Source: Methylibium rhizosphaerae (GTDB lineage Bacteria > Pseudomonadota > Gammaproteobacteria > Burkholderiales > Burkholderiaceae_C). From it: 64,000 nt of DNA. This document shows positions 16,689 to 25,082 of this stretch, piece by piece. The stretch is taken from positions 62,001 through 126,000 of the forward strand of contig NZ_SWAR01000004.1 in the NCBI RefSeq assembly GCF_006386545.1, in the 5' to 3' direction. The notes under the pieces are model-generated. The model searched no databases, had not been told where the DNA came from, and saw only the letters and a list, made by a program, of their open reading frames with translations. How positions within the stretch are numbered: the stretch's first letter is position 1; each line of letters starts with the position of its first letter. Position numbers and translations under genes: made by a program.

Positions 16689-18122
16689 CTACTCGGAAGC
16701 CCGCCGGTCGATGCCCCGGGTCGCGTACATCTCGCGCTTGTCGGCGTACATGCGGGCATCGGCCCGGTGGATCACCGTCTCGAGCCGCTCGCCTTCGCGG
16801 CTGGCCGCCACGCCGATCGAGAACGACAGCGGGCGCCGCGTGTGTTCGAGGTTGTGCTCGGCCAGCGCGTCGCGCAGGCGCCGGGCCAGCACCATGCCTT
16901 CGTGTTCGCTGCTGCCGGGCATGAGCAGCGCGAACTCGTCGCCGCCGGTGCGCGCAGCGGTGAACGGGCCCTGCACGAAGGCGCCGATCACGCCGCCCGC
17001 GCGGCGCAGCAGCTCGTCGCCGGCGGCATGGCCATGGCTGTCGTTGGCCGACTTCAGGCCGTCCAGGTCCATCACCAGCACCGTCACCGGCCACACGCAT
17101 TGCTGCTCGAGACGCTGGATCTCACCGCTGAAGAAGGCGCGGTTGCACAGGCCGGTCAGCGAGTCGTGGGTGCTGAAGTAGGCAAGGTCGGCCTCGGCGC
17201 GCTTGCGGGCGGTGATGTCGATGAGCGAGACAAGCGTCTGGTCCCAGTGCTGCTCGTGGCCGGGCAGCACCGAGAACTGCAGGTACACATGCATCGCCCG
17301 GTCGTCGAGCGCATGCACCAGCGCCTCGCGCTGGTGGCGCAGCCGGCCTTGCCAAAGGTCCACCAGCAGCTCGCCGAAGACCGAGCGCATCTCGTCGCGG
17401 AACACGCTGCCCAGCCGGCCGAGCAGCGAGGCCTTGTCTTCGGCCCCGAACATCGCGAGCGTACGGCGGTTCACGTCGACCACCCGCACCGCCTTCATGC
17501 AGCGCACGGCGAAGCCCGGCTGCATGGCCATCACCGTCCGCGGGTCGGCGCCTGCGCCATGCGCCAGCCGCGCGTCCTCGATGAGCTGGAACACGCCGCT
17601 GAAGTCCATCGCCCACAGCGAAACCGGCGAGTGCTCGAACAGGCTGCGCGCATGCTGCTCGGCACGCACCCGGTCGCTCACGTCTTCGAGCGCGACCAGC
17701 ACGCGGTCCCAGCGCTCTTCGTGGCCGGGCAGGATGCTGGCGTTGAACAGCATCACCAGCCGCTCGCCCGACAGCGTGTAGTTCACCGTTTGCGTGGAAA
17801 GCCGCAGCCGGCCGTCCCACAGCTGGCCGAGCTCCTCGACATAGGCGCTCAGCATGTCGTCGCGCAGCACGCGGTGCAGGTTGTCGGACAGGTGCTGCAG
17901 GTCGCGGGCGCCGTACAGGGCCAGGGTGCGCTGGTTGACGCGCAGCACCTTGAGGTTGCGGGTGCACTCGGCAATGCGCTCGGGGTGGGCGCACAAATGC
18001 GCGCGCAGGTCGACCACGCCCTCGGCACGCCAACGGTCGAACAGCACCTTCAGCCCGCTGTAGTCTTCCAGCCATAGCGATACCGGCGCCAGCTCGAACA
18101 TGTCGGCATACAGGTCGACCAT
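16689..18122 (-). CDS. Diguanylate cyclase with two tandem PAS-like sensor modules
   Basis: Cytoplasmic c-di-GMP synthase of 477 residues. Two PAS-like modules (about 9-157 and 162-310) are clear duplicates of each other, then a GGDEF domain (about 318-477) carries the intact motif GGDEF at 393-397 and the substrate-binding DLDGLKSAND segment. The product-inhibition I-site RxxD expected at 384-387 is QGPF, so feedback inhibition is not expected. The start ATG 18122 has GGGGAAGG upstream; a longer frame to 18308 overlaps the divergent promoter. It is convergent with the PaaK-like gene and divergent from the molybdenum hydroxylase operon. Signal unknown. Confidence 0.92.
   Translation of the reverse strand: MVDLYADMFELAPVSLWLEDYSGLKVLFDRWRAEGVVDLRAHLCAHPERIAECTRNLKVLRVNQRTLALYGARDLQHLSDNLHRVLRDDMLSAYVEELGQLWDGRLRLSTQTVNYTLSGERLVMLFNASILPGHEERWDRVLVALEDVSDRVRAEQHARSLFEHSPVSLWAMDFSGVFQLIEDARLAHGAGADPRTVMAMQPGFAVRCMKAVRVVDVNRRTLAMFGAEDKASLLGRLGSVFRDEMRSVFGELLVDLWQGRLRHQREALVHALDDRAMHVYLQFSVLPGHEQHWDQTLVSLIDITARKRAEADLAYFSTHDSLTGLCNRAFFSGEIQRLEQQCVWPVTVLVMDLDGLKSANDSHGHAAGDELLRRAGGVIGAFVQGPFTAARTGGDEFALLMPGSSEHEGMVLARRLRDALAEHNLEHTRRPLSFSIGVAASREGERLETVIHRADARMYADKREMYATRGIDRRASE
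17193..18098 (-). repeat. Internal tandem duplication in the diguanylate cyclase gene
   Basis: Residues 9-157 and 162-310 align with an offset of 153-155: APVSLW/SPVSLW, NQRTLALYGA/NRRTLAMFGA, LPGHEERWD/LPGHEQHWD, DVSDRVRAE/DITARKRAE. The modules appear to have arisen by gene-internal duplication and then diverged. Confidence 0.8.
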
Positions 18123-18301
18123 CGCTGCCTTCCCCTGTGGTTCTTCGCGGAATTCTCGCGGATAGCCCGCGGACGACAGCGTGCTGCCTTGCACGGTTTG
18201 CCGCTTGATGTGGCGTTGGCCCGCTGCTAGGCTCCTCGCCCACCTGCATGTGCGTTCATGCGTGCGGCAGGTCACAACACAAGCAAAGGGGAGGGTCGTC
18301 C

Positions 18302-21007
18302 GTGGCAAGCACGTTCGAGCTGTCCAGGCGCGAGTTCATCGGCTCGATCGGCGCTGCCGGTCTGACGGTGGTGTTCAACCGGCTGGCGCTGGCCGCCCCG
18401 CCCGACAGTGCGGCCGGCGGCTGGAGCGGCCCGCCCGGCCGGGCGCGCTATCGCATCGAGGGCGTTCCCAAGGTCACCGGCCAGAAGATCTACGCACGCG
18501 ACTTCCGCTCGCGCGACATGCCCGGCTGGCCGGTGCAGGAGCGCATGGCGATGATCCTGCGCGCCGACCGGGTGGACCGCAGCTTCAGCAGCATCGACCT
18601 GTCGATGCTGCCGCCGCCGCTGCAGCCTCAGCGGGTGGTCCTGCAGGCCGACCTGCAGGCCGACGACATCACCGCGCCGAGCGCCGCCACCCCGCCCGCC
18701 GGCTGGCCGGCCGGCCTGCTGGCCACCGCCGGCCAGCGTGCCACCTACCTGGGGCAGCCGGTGGCCATCCTGCTGTTCAAGGACTTCGACAGCTGGCGGC
18801 GGGCCAAGCGGCTGCTGCAGTTCAACCCGCAGGTGGTGGTGTACGGCGCCGACGTGCCCGCGCCGCCGATGCCGGCGCCCTACCCGCCCACCACCTACCT
18901 GACCCGGTTCGCGGACGCGGCGGGCGAGCAGTTCTCGCAGGTGAAGGACGGCTACAGCAACCCCCATGCGCAGCCGCCCACCAAGGTGGACGAGCAGGCA
19001 CGCCAGTGGCGAGAGCGCATCGCCGCCGAGTTCAGCCGGCCGGGCGTGCGCAGCTTCGGCGGCGAGTATTCGACGCAGGTGCTCGACCCGATGTTCATGG
19101 AGCCCGAGGCCGGCCTCGCCTGGTTCGACCGCTCCGGCACCGGCACGATGAACCTCGTGCTCGGCACCCAGGCCACCAACGGCGACCTGGGCACCACGCT
19201 CGGTCTCTTTGCCGCCACGGGCTGCCCCTTCAAGGTGAGCACCGTGGTGCTGAACTCCTGCTACCCGGGCGGCGGCTTCGGCGGGCGCGACGTGTCGGCC
19301 TTTCCGCCGCTGCTGGCCCTGGCCGCCGCCTATGCCGACGGGCCGGTGCGCATCGCCCAGGACCGCTACGAGCAATTCCAGTCGGGGCTCAAGCAGCTCG
19401 ACTCCAGCGTGCGGCAACACCTCGCGGTCGATGCCGCCGGCCGCTTCGTGGCGCTCGAGAGCCGGCTCGAGCTGCGTGCCGGCGGCAACAACAACTACAG
19501 CCAGTGGGTCGCGGAGCTGGCCGGCTATTGCGGCGCCGGCGGCTACGACATCCGCAAGGCCGCCGTCGACGCGGTGGCCCGGCCCACCACCGGCGTGGTG
19601 GCCGGCTCGATGCGCGGCTTCGGCGGGCCGCAGGCCAGCTTTGCGCTCGAATGCCTGGTCGACGAAGTGGCGCAGGCTCTGCGGGTCGACGCGATCTCGC
19701 TGCGCGAGCGCAACGTGCTGCACCAGGGCCAGCACACGGTGACCGGCGCGCCGTTGTCGCAGGAGATGAAGCTGGCGGAGATCTGCCGCCGCGCGCGTGC
19801 GCACTCGCTGTGGCGCGACCGGTCGCGCGAGAAGGCCCGACGCCGGCGCGGCAGCGGCCGGCTCTATGGCGTGGGCTTCGCGCTGGCCAACCAGGCCTAC
19901 GGCACCGGCACCGACGGCGTGATGGCCGAGGTGCAGATCGCCGCCGACGGCCGGCTCATGGTGCGCAGCAACTGCGTCGACATGGGCAACGGCTCGGCCA
20001 CCACGCTGGCCTTGTGCACCGCCGGCTTCGCCGGCAGCAATGCCGCGTCGGTGGGCATGGGCGAAGCGGCCTACTTCGTGCAGCCGCTCGGCTTCGACCC
20101 CGGCATCCAGGGGCCGGCCTGGGACAACCCGCGCTGGACAGCGTCGTTCTCGATGTCTTCGAGCGCCTGCCTCACCGCCTTTCACCAGGCGCACGTGGCC
20201 GAGCAGGCGACCCGCGTGCTGTTCGAGACCGCGCTGCTGCCCGCCGCCGCGCGACTGTGGGGCATGGACGCGGCCGCGCTGCGCGGCCGCACCCATTGGC
20301 GCGACACCCGGCTGGCCGCCCCCGGCCTGGCGCCGCTGCCGCTGTCGGCCCTGGCCGCGCAGGTCTACGAGAGCGCCCTGCCCGCCGCGGCCATGACGCA
20401 CGCGGTGTACCAGGCGCGCTGGGTGAGCGCCGACTACCGGGTCGGCAGCTGGGAGGGCACCCTGCCCATCGACGGGCTGTCCACGCGGCCGGCCGGCAGC
20501 AGCAGTTGGCAACGCCACGACCGCACCCGCACGCAGCCACCGCCCCCGGGTGCCAACCTCTACGGTCGCAGCCTCTACGCACCTTCGGGCGCGCTGGCGG
20601 CGGTGGAGATCGATCCGCGCGAAGGCACGGTGAAGGTAGTGGAGGTGCAGTCCTTCCTCGACGCCGGCCGGGTGCTGCAGCCCGACCTGCTGGAAGGCCA
20701 GTCGCAGGGCGGCGTCGCCATGGGCATCGGCTATGCGCTGCTCGAGGACATCCCGCTGCTGGACGCCGGCGGCGGCAACGGCCGGTGGAACCTCGACCGT
20801 TACCACGTGGCCCTCGCGGGCGACGTACCGCTCGGGCGCATGCGCCTGGCGGTGCTGCCCAGCCGCGAAACCACCGGCAAGGGCATTGCGGAAGCGGTGC
20901 TGTGCCCCATCGCCCCGGCGATCGCCAATGCGGTCGCCTTCGCCACCGGGCACCGTTTCCGTTCGTTGCCCATCACCGCGCAAGAGGTCCGGGAGGCCCT
21001 GAAATGA
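18302..21007 (+). CDS. Tat-exported molybdenum hydroxylase large subunit (xanthine dehydrogenase family)
   Basis: Molybdopterin-binding subunit of 901 residues, related to IorB/aldehyde oxidase-type hydroxylases that add water-derived oxygen to an aldehyde or N-heterocycle. The N-terminus LSRREFIGSIGAAGL is a twin-arginine signal (R9-R10), so the folded, cofactor-loaded protein should act in the periplasm. Molybdenum-site features include YPGGGFGGRD, GSMRGFGGPQASFALE and the catalytic Glu in GKGIAEAV (about E864). I chose GTG 18302 because AAGGGGAGGG lies just upstream and the Tat motif then starts at residue 8. Its stop overlaps the Fe-S subunit gene (ATGA). The substrate is unknown. Confidence 0.93.
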   Translation: MASTFELSRREFIGSIGAAGLTVVFNRLALAAPPDSAAGGWSGPPGRARYRIEGVPKVTGQKIYARDFRSRDMPGWPVQERMAMILRADRVDRSFSSIDLSMLPPPLQPQRVVLQADLQADDITAPSAATPPAGWPAGLLATAGQRATYLGQPVAILLFKDFDSWRRAKRLLQFNPQVVVYGADVPAPPMPAPYPPTTYLTRFADAAGEQFSQVKDGYSNPHAQPPTKVDEQARQWRERIAAEFSRPGVRSFGGEYSTQVLDPMFMEPEAGLAWFDRSGTGTMNLVLGTQATNGDLGTTLGLFAATGCPFKVSTVVLNSCYPGGGFGGRDVSAFPPLLALAAAYADGPVRIAQDRYEQFQSGLKQLDSSVRQHLAVDAAGRFVALESRLELRAGGNNNYSQWVAELAGYCGAGGYDIRKAAVDAVARPTTGVVAGSMRGFGGPQASFALECLVDEVAQALRVDAISLRERNVLHQGQHTVTGAPLSQEMKLAEICRRARAHSLWRDRSREKARRRRGSGRLYGVGFALANQAYGTGTDGVMAEVQIAADGRLMVRSNCVDMGNGSATTLALCTAGFAGSNAASVGMGEAAYFVQPLGFDPGIQGPAWDNPRWTASFSMSSSACLTAFHQAHVAEQATRVLFETALLPAAARLWGMDAAALRGRTHWRDTRLAAPGLAPLPLSALAAQVYESALPAAAMTHAVYQARWVSADYRVGSWEGTLPIDGLSTRPAGSSSWQRHDRTRTQPPPPGANLYGRSLYAPSGALAAVEIDPREGTVKVVEVQSFLDAGRVLQPDLLEGQSQGGVAMGIGYALLEDIPLLDAGGGNGRWNLDRYHVALAGDVPLGRMRLAVLPSRETTGKGIAEAVLCPIAPAIANAVAFATGHRFRSLPITAQEVREALK

Positions 21008-21534
21008 CGGACGACGACAAGCGGGTCGCGGTGACGATCCGCATCAACGGCCGGCCGGTCCGGCGCGAGGTGCCCGCCGACCTCGCGCTCATCGACCTGC
21101 TCCAGGAAGACCTCGGGCTCACCGGCACCAAGTTGTGCTGCGGCATCGGTGTCTGCCGTGCCTGCACGGTGGCGGTGGCGCAGCAGCCCGGCGCCCTGCC
21201 CCAGCCGCTGCTGGCCTGCTCGACGCCGGCCGCGCTGCTCGACGGGCAGGATGTCACCACCGTCGAGGGGCTGGCCGAGGCGGGGCAGCTGTCGCGCCTG
21301 CAGCAGGCCTTCCTCGACCACTTCGCCTTCCAGTGCGGCTACTGCACGCCGGGCTTCCTGATGGCCGCCACGATGCTGCTGCAACGGCTGCAGGCAGCGC
21401 CGGTGGCGCGCGAGCGGCTCGATGCCGCGATCGCCGACGCCTGCGGCGCGCATGTGTGCCGCTGCACCGGCTACGAGCGCTATTACGCCGCCATCCGCTC
21501 GGTGGTGCTGTCGCAGGAGGGGCTGGTCCGATGA
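21004..21534 (+). CDS. 2Fe-2S subunit of molybdenum hydroxylase
   Basis: Electron-transfer subunit of 176 residues with two 2Fe-2S centres. The plant-ferredoxin-type cluster is C46-x4-C51-x2-C54 with C72, and the second is C111-x2-C114 with C142-x-C144 (CRCTGY). It has no signal peptide, so if the complex is periplasmic this subunit probably leaves with the Tat signal of the large subunit. Starts and stops overlap both neighbours by four bases, forming a tight three-gene unit. It passes electrons from the molybdenum site towards the cytochrome encoded next. Confidence 0.95.
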   Translation: MTDDDKRVAVTIRINGRPVRREVPADLALIDLLQEDLGLTGTKLCCGIGVCRACTVAVAQQPGALPQPLLACSTPAALLDGQDVTTVEGLAEAGQLSRLQQAFLDHFAFQCGYCTPGFLMAATMLLQRLQAAPVARERLDAAIADACGAHVCRCTGYERYYAAIRSVVLSQEGLVR

Positions 21535-22526
21535 AACGCCTGTTCATCCTGCTGGGCGCGGCCCTGCCGCTGCTGGCCGCTTCGGGCGGGCTGCAGGCGC
21601 AGTCGCTGGTCGAATACGGCCGGGCCTGCGCCATCCAGGTGGCGCCCATCCCGCCCTTCGACTGCGCCGCCGGCGTGCTCGTGCCCATCACCGTGGACGG
21701 CGGGCGCACGCCCGAGCGCTACACCAGCGGCATGAGCTGCGACCGTCCTTCGCTGCTGCGTCCCGAAGGCGACGAGAAGACCGACGGCCAGTGCGTGCCC
21801 AACTCGCGCGCACTGGTGCTGCGCGACGACGACCGTGCACAGATCAGCGCCTTCTGCCGGCAGAAGATCATCCGCCCGGCCGGCACCCACCTGTACGACG
21901 AGATCGACATCGTGGCGCACAACGTGCGCACCGGCAGCACCTGCTGGTTCCAGGCCAGCGCGCCGCTGCCGCTGCGCGCCGACCGCGGGGTGGACGGGCG
22001 CCGCGTGCCGCCGCCGCACCTGGCCAGACCGCTGCCCGGCTACCCGGCCGCGCAGCACTTCTGGAACGCGCCGAAGCAGGTGGCCGACGCGATGTGCGTG
22101 CGCTGCCACGACAGCGGCCCGTTCATGTACAGCCCCTTCATCGCCCAGACCGGCGCGCTGCCGGGCGACCCGTTCGGGCCCTACAAGAACGACGTCGGCG
22201 AGGCCTTTCGCCGCTGGCCCCAGCCGTTCGGCGTCAGCACCCGCGGCAACACCTGCACCACCTGCCATCGCATCGGCAACATGAACAGCTGCCAGGTGGC
22301 CATGTACGAAGCGACCGGCGCCCTGCGCAGCCCCGGCCTCGACGAATGGGGCACGAAATTCCCGCAATCGCACTGGATGCCACCCGGCGCGCTGCACAGC
22401 CACGCGCAGTGGAACACCGCCTATGCCGACAGCGTGAAGCAGCTGGCGGCCTGCTGCCAGAACCCGCAGGCGCCCGGCTGCCTGGTCGAACGCTATGCGC
22501 CCCGGGAGCCTGGATCGCGCAGGTAA
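21531..22526 (+). CDS. Secreted diheme cytochrome c, likely electron acceptor of the hydroxylase
   Basis: Protein of 331 residues with a Sec signal peptide (about 1-23, cleavage near LQAQS). Two heme c motifs are present, CVRCH at 189-193 and CTTCH at 242-246, far apart. The N-terminal half (residues 24-180) has several Cys (33, 45, 70, 88, 109, 128) that could form disulfides and no family I recognise. The gene overlaps the Fe-S subunit stop (ATGA), so it most likely carries electrons from the periplasmic molybdenum hydroxylase to the respiratory chain, as in nicotinate- or alcohol/aldehyde-type dehydrogenases with cytochrome subunits. Confidence 0.85.
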   Translation: MKRLFILLGAALPLLAASGGLQAQSLVEYGRACAIQVAPIPPFDCAAGVLVPITVDGGRTPERYTSGMSCDRPSLLRPEGDEKTDGQCVPNSRALVLRDDDRAQISAFCRQKIIRPAGTHLYDEIDIVAHNVRTGSTCWFQASAPLPLRADRGVDGRRVPPPHLARPLPGYPAAQHFWNAPKQVADAMCVRCHDSGPFMYSPFIAQTGALPGDPFGPYKNDVGEAFRRWPQPFGVSTRGNTCTTCHRIGNMNSCQVAMYEATGALRSPGLDEWGTKFPQSHWMPPGALHSHAQWNTAYADSVKQLAACCQNPQAPGCLVERYAPREPGSRR

Positions 22527-22539
22527 CACCGCGCGGTGT
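22526..22539. other. 14-bp perfect palindrome after the cytochrome gene
   Basis: ACACCGCGCGGTGT begins on the last base of the cytochrome stop codon. It lies upstream of the Bug-type gene and could be an operator or part of a weak hairpin. No T-run follows. Confidence 0.35.
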
Positions 22540-22677
22540 GGATGTCGGCACAAACCCCAGCGGCTGGTTACGTAGTTCCCGCGATGGCTTTGCGGGGGCG
22601 CACGCCTAGCATTCGGGCTTCCGGGGCCATGCTGTGAAGGGATGGGGCCCCAAATCCGTGACAACAGGAGATCCGAC

Positions 22678-23652
22678 ATGAAACGCCTGATGCTGGCCGC
22701 AGTGGCCGCCCTTGCCGTGACGGGCGCCATGGCGCAGAACTATCCCGGTGACAAGCCGGTGACCATCGTCGTGCCGTTCACCGCCGGCGGCCCCACCGAC
22801 AAGGTGGCCCGCGACCTGGCCGAAGCCCTGCGCAAGCCGCTGGGTGCCACCATCGTGATCGAGAACGTCGGCGGCGCCGGCGGCACGCTGGGCGCCACCA
22901 AGGTGGCCAAGGCCGCGCCGGACGGCTACACGCTGCTGCTGCATCACATCGGCATGGCGACCTCGCCGTCGCTGTATCGCACGCTGCAGTACAAGACGCT
23001 CGAAGACTTCGAGTACCTCGGCCTCATCAACGAAGTGCCGATGACGCTGATCGGCCGCCCCACGCTGCCGGCCAACAACTACGCCGAGCTGCTGAAGTGG
23101 ATCGACGCCAACAAGGGCAAGATCAACCTGGCCAACGCCGGCCTGGGCGCTGCCTCGCACCTGTGCGGCCTGCTGTATCAGAGCACGCTGAAGGTCGACA
23201 TGACCACCGTGCCGTACAAGGGCACCGCACCGGCGATGACCGACCTCATCGGCGGCCAGGTCGACATCATGTGCGACCAGACCACCAACACCACGTCGCA
23301 GATCGAAGCCGGCAAGGTGAAGGCCTTCGCGGTGACCACGCCCAAGCGGCTGACCACGCCTGCGCTGTCGAAGCTGCCCACGCTGGACGAGTCCGGGATG
23401 AAGGGCTTCAACGTCAGCATCTGGCACGGCCTGTATGCACCGAAGGGCACGCCCAAGGCCGTGCTCGACAAGGTGAACGCCGCGCTGAAGGTCGCGCTGA
23501 AAGATGCCGACTTCCTGAAGCGTGAAGAGGCGCTGGGCGCGGTGGTCGTGACCGATGCGCGTACCAATCCGGCCGACCACAAGAAGTGGGTCGATGCCGA
23601 GATCAACAAGTGGTCGCCGGTGATCAAGGCCGCCGGCCAGTACGCCGACTGA
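22678..23652 (+). CDS. Bug-family tripartite tricarboxylate transporter binding protein
   Basis: Periplasmic binding protein of 324 residues (BugT/TctC family). A Sec signal peptide covers residues 1-19 (cleavage near GAMAQ). The mature protein shows the family signatures YPGDKPVTIVVPFTAGGPTD, NVGGAGGTLG and APDGYTLLLHH, VPYKGTAPAMTDLIGGQVDIM and the IWHGLYAPKGTPKAVLDKVNAAL segment. ACAGGAGA precedes the ATG. No TctA/TctB membrane subunits are adjacent; orphan Bug proteins are abundant in Burkholderiales and may use distant membrane partners. Its position after the hydroxylase operon suggests a related organic acid ligand, by inference only. Confidence 0.94.
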   Translation: MKRLMLAAVAALAVTGAMAQNYPGDKPVTIVVPFTAGGPTDKVARDLAEALRKPLGATIVIENVGGAGGTLGATKVAKAAPDGYTLLLHHIGMATSPSLYRTLQYKTLEDFEYLGLINEVPMTLIGRPTLPANNYAELLKWIDANKGKINLANAGLGAASHLCGLLYQSTLKVDMTTVPYKGTAPAMTDLIGGQVDIMCDQTTNTTSQIEAGKVKAFAVTTPKRLTTPALSKLPTLDESGMKGFNVSIWHGLYAPKGTPKAVLDKVNAALKVALKDADFLKREEALGAVVVTDARTNPADHKKWVDAEINKWSPVIKAAGQYAD

Positions 23653-23673
23653 TCGATCTGCGGCGACACGAGA

Positions 23674-23702
23674 AGCCACCCTGCCGGGTGGCTTTTTCTT
23701 TT
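23674..23702 (+). terminator. Intrinsic terminator after the Bug gene
   Basis: AGCCACCC (23674-23681), loop TGCC, GGGTGGCT (23686-23693), then a T-rich run broken by one C. It ends the plus-strand unit and faces the dtd gene. Confidence 0.88.
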
Positions 23703-23713
23703 GGAGCGCGAGA

Positions 23714-24151
23714 TCAGACCTTGATCGGAATGGTGACCGGCCCGTCGTTGACCAGGTGCACCTGCATGTCGGCGCCGAACTCGCCGGTCTCGACCACCAC
23801 ATGCTGCTCGCGCGCCAGCGCCACCACCCGCTCGTACAGGCGGCGCCCTTCGGCCGGCGGCGCGGCATTGGTGAAGCTGGGCCGGTTGCCGCCGGAAGTG
23901 TCGGCCGCGAGCGTGAACTGCGAAACGATCAGCAGGCCGCCGGCGACGTCCTGCACGCTGAGGTTCATCTTGCCGGCTGCGTCGCTGAAGATGCGCAGCT
24001 TCAACAGCTTGGCGACCAGCCGGGCGGCACGGGCATCGTCGTCGCCCGCTTCGGCGCACACCAGCACGAGCAGCCCCCGGCCGATGCTGCCGTGCACGCG
24101 ACCTGCGATTTCCACGCGCGCCTGCGCCACGCGCTGCACCAGGGCCAGCAT
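23714..24151 (-). CDS. dtd: D-aminoacyl-tRNA deacylase
   Basis: Enzyme of 145 residues that hydrolyses D-amino acids (for example D-Tyr) from mischarged tRNA. Family motifs are [15 protein letters not shown] at the N-terminus, the [17 protein letters not shown] active-site segment and the cross-subunit Gly-cisPro motif in [12 protein letters not shown]. The start shares one base with the stop of the CDF transporter gene (TGATG), so they are coupled. It lies downstream of tyrS in the same transcription unit, which fits its role in correcting D-Tyr-tRNA. Confidence 0.96.
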   Translation of the reverse strand: MLALVQRVAQARVEIAGRVHGSIGRGLLVLVCAEAGDDDARAARLVAKLLKLRIFSDAAGKMNLSVQDVAGGLLIVSQFTLAADTSGGNRPSFTNAAPPAEGRRLYERVVALAREQHVVVETGEFGADMQVHLVNDGPVTIPIKV

Positions 24152-25068
24152 CAGGGTGTCTCCAGGTGAGTCGGGCCGGGCTCTTCGGCGAGCGGCTCCA
24201 TGTCCAGCGGCACGAGTTCGATGGTCACGCGCAGGCCGGGCATGGCGTCGATCAGCGCGCGGGCGAGTTCCTCGCGCTCCTTCATGGCCCGGCCCACGCT
24301 CCAGGCGGCCGGCACGTGCAGGTGCAGCTCGCAAAAGCGCTGCTGCGCGGCGCGGCGCGTCTTCACGTCGTCGACCCGCAAGCCAGCCGCGTCGGCGCGC
24401 TGCTGGCGATAGCGCTGCAAGGTCGCCTCGATGGTCTGCTGCTGCTCGGGCCCGAGGGCATGGTCCATCAACCCGTCGGCCGAGCGGCGCAGCAGCGACG
24501 CTCCCTCGCGGGTGATGTTGAGTGCCACGCCGATGGCCAGCAGCGGGTCCAGCCACAGCCAGCCGGTGAGAGGCACCAGCAGCACGCCGGCCACCACGCC
24601 GATCGAGGTGTACACGTCGGTCATCAGGTGGCGGGCGTCGGCCTCGAGCGCGATCGAGCGCAGCCGCACGGCCGCGCGTCGCATGAGCACGGCCAGCACG
24701 CCGTTGAGCACCGAGCTCGCCACCGACAGCGCCGTCCCCGCGCCGAGCTGCTCCAGCGGCTGCGGATCCATCAGCCGCGGCACGGCGGTCCAGATGATGG
24801 CGAGCGACGCGATGAAGATCAGCAGGCCTTCGAGCCCGCTCGAGAAGTACTCCGCCTTGGCATGGCCGAACGGATGGCTTTCGTCGGCCGGGCGAGCCGC
24901 CACGGTGACCATCCACAACGCGAACAGCGCCGCCGCCAGGTTGACGAACGACTCCATCGCGTCGGACAGCAGGCCGACCGAACCGGTGATCCACCAGGCG
25001 AGCGTCTTGAGGCCGATGGTCGCCAGCGCGACGGCGACCGAAAGCTTCAGGTAGCCGTGGGCCTGCAT
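24151..25068 (-). CDS. Cation diffusion facilitator family transporter
   Basis: Inner-membrane divalent-metal/proton antiporter of 305 residues. Six hydrophobic segments are followed by a cytoplasmic C-terminal domain of about 95 residues. The TM2 site is in [11 protein letters not shown] and the TM5 site is HLMTD (HxxxD). The [22 protein letters not shown] segment is a hallmark of the family. Metal choice (Zn, Fe, Mn, Co) cannot be read from this. The start lies 14 bases after the tyrS stop, and the stop overlaps the dtd start. Confidence 0.94.
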   Translation of the reverse strand: MQAHGYLKLSVAVALATIGLKTLAWWITGSVGLLSDAMESFVNLAAALFALWMVTVAARPADESHPFGHAKAEYFSSGLEGLLIFIASLAIIWTAVPRLMDPQPLEQLGAGTALSVASSVLNGVLAVLMRRAAVRLRSIALEADARHLMTDVYTSIGVVAGVLLVPLTGWLWLDPLLAIGVALNITREGASLLRRSADGLMDHALGPEQQQTIEATLQRYRQQRADAAGLRVDDVKTRRAAQQRFCELHLHVPAAWSVGRAMKEREELARALIDAMPGLRVTIELVPLDMEPLAEEPGPTHLETP

Positions 25069-25082
25069 CCCGGGCGCGTTTC

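Noticed and set aside
22642-22677. Upstream start for the Bug gene
   Set aside because: It would place 12 polar residues before a clean signal peptide; the ATG at 22678 has a strong ribosome site.
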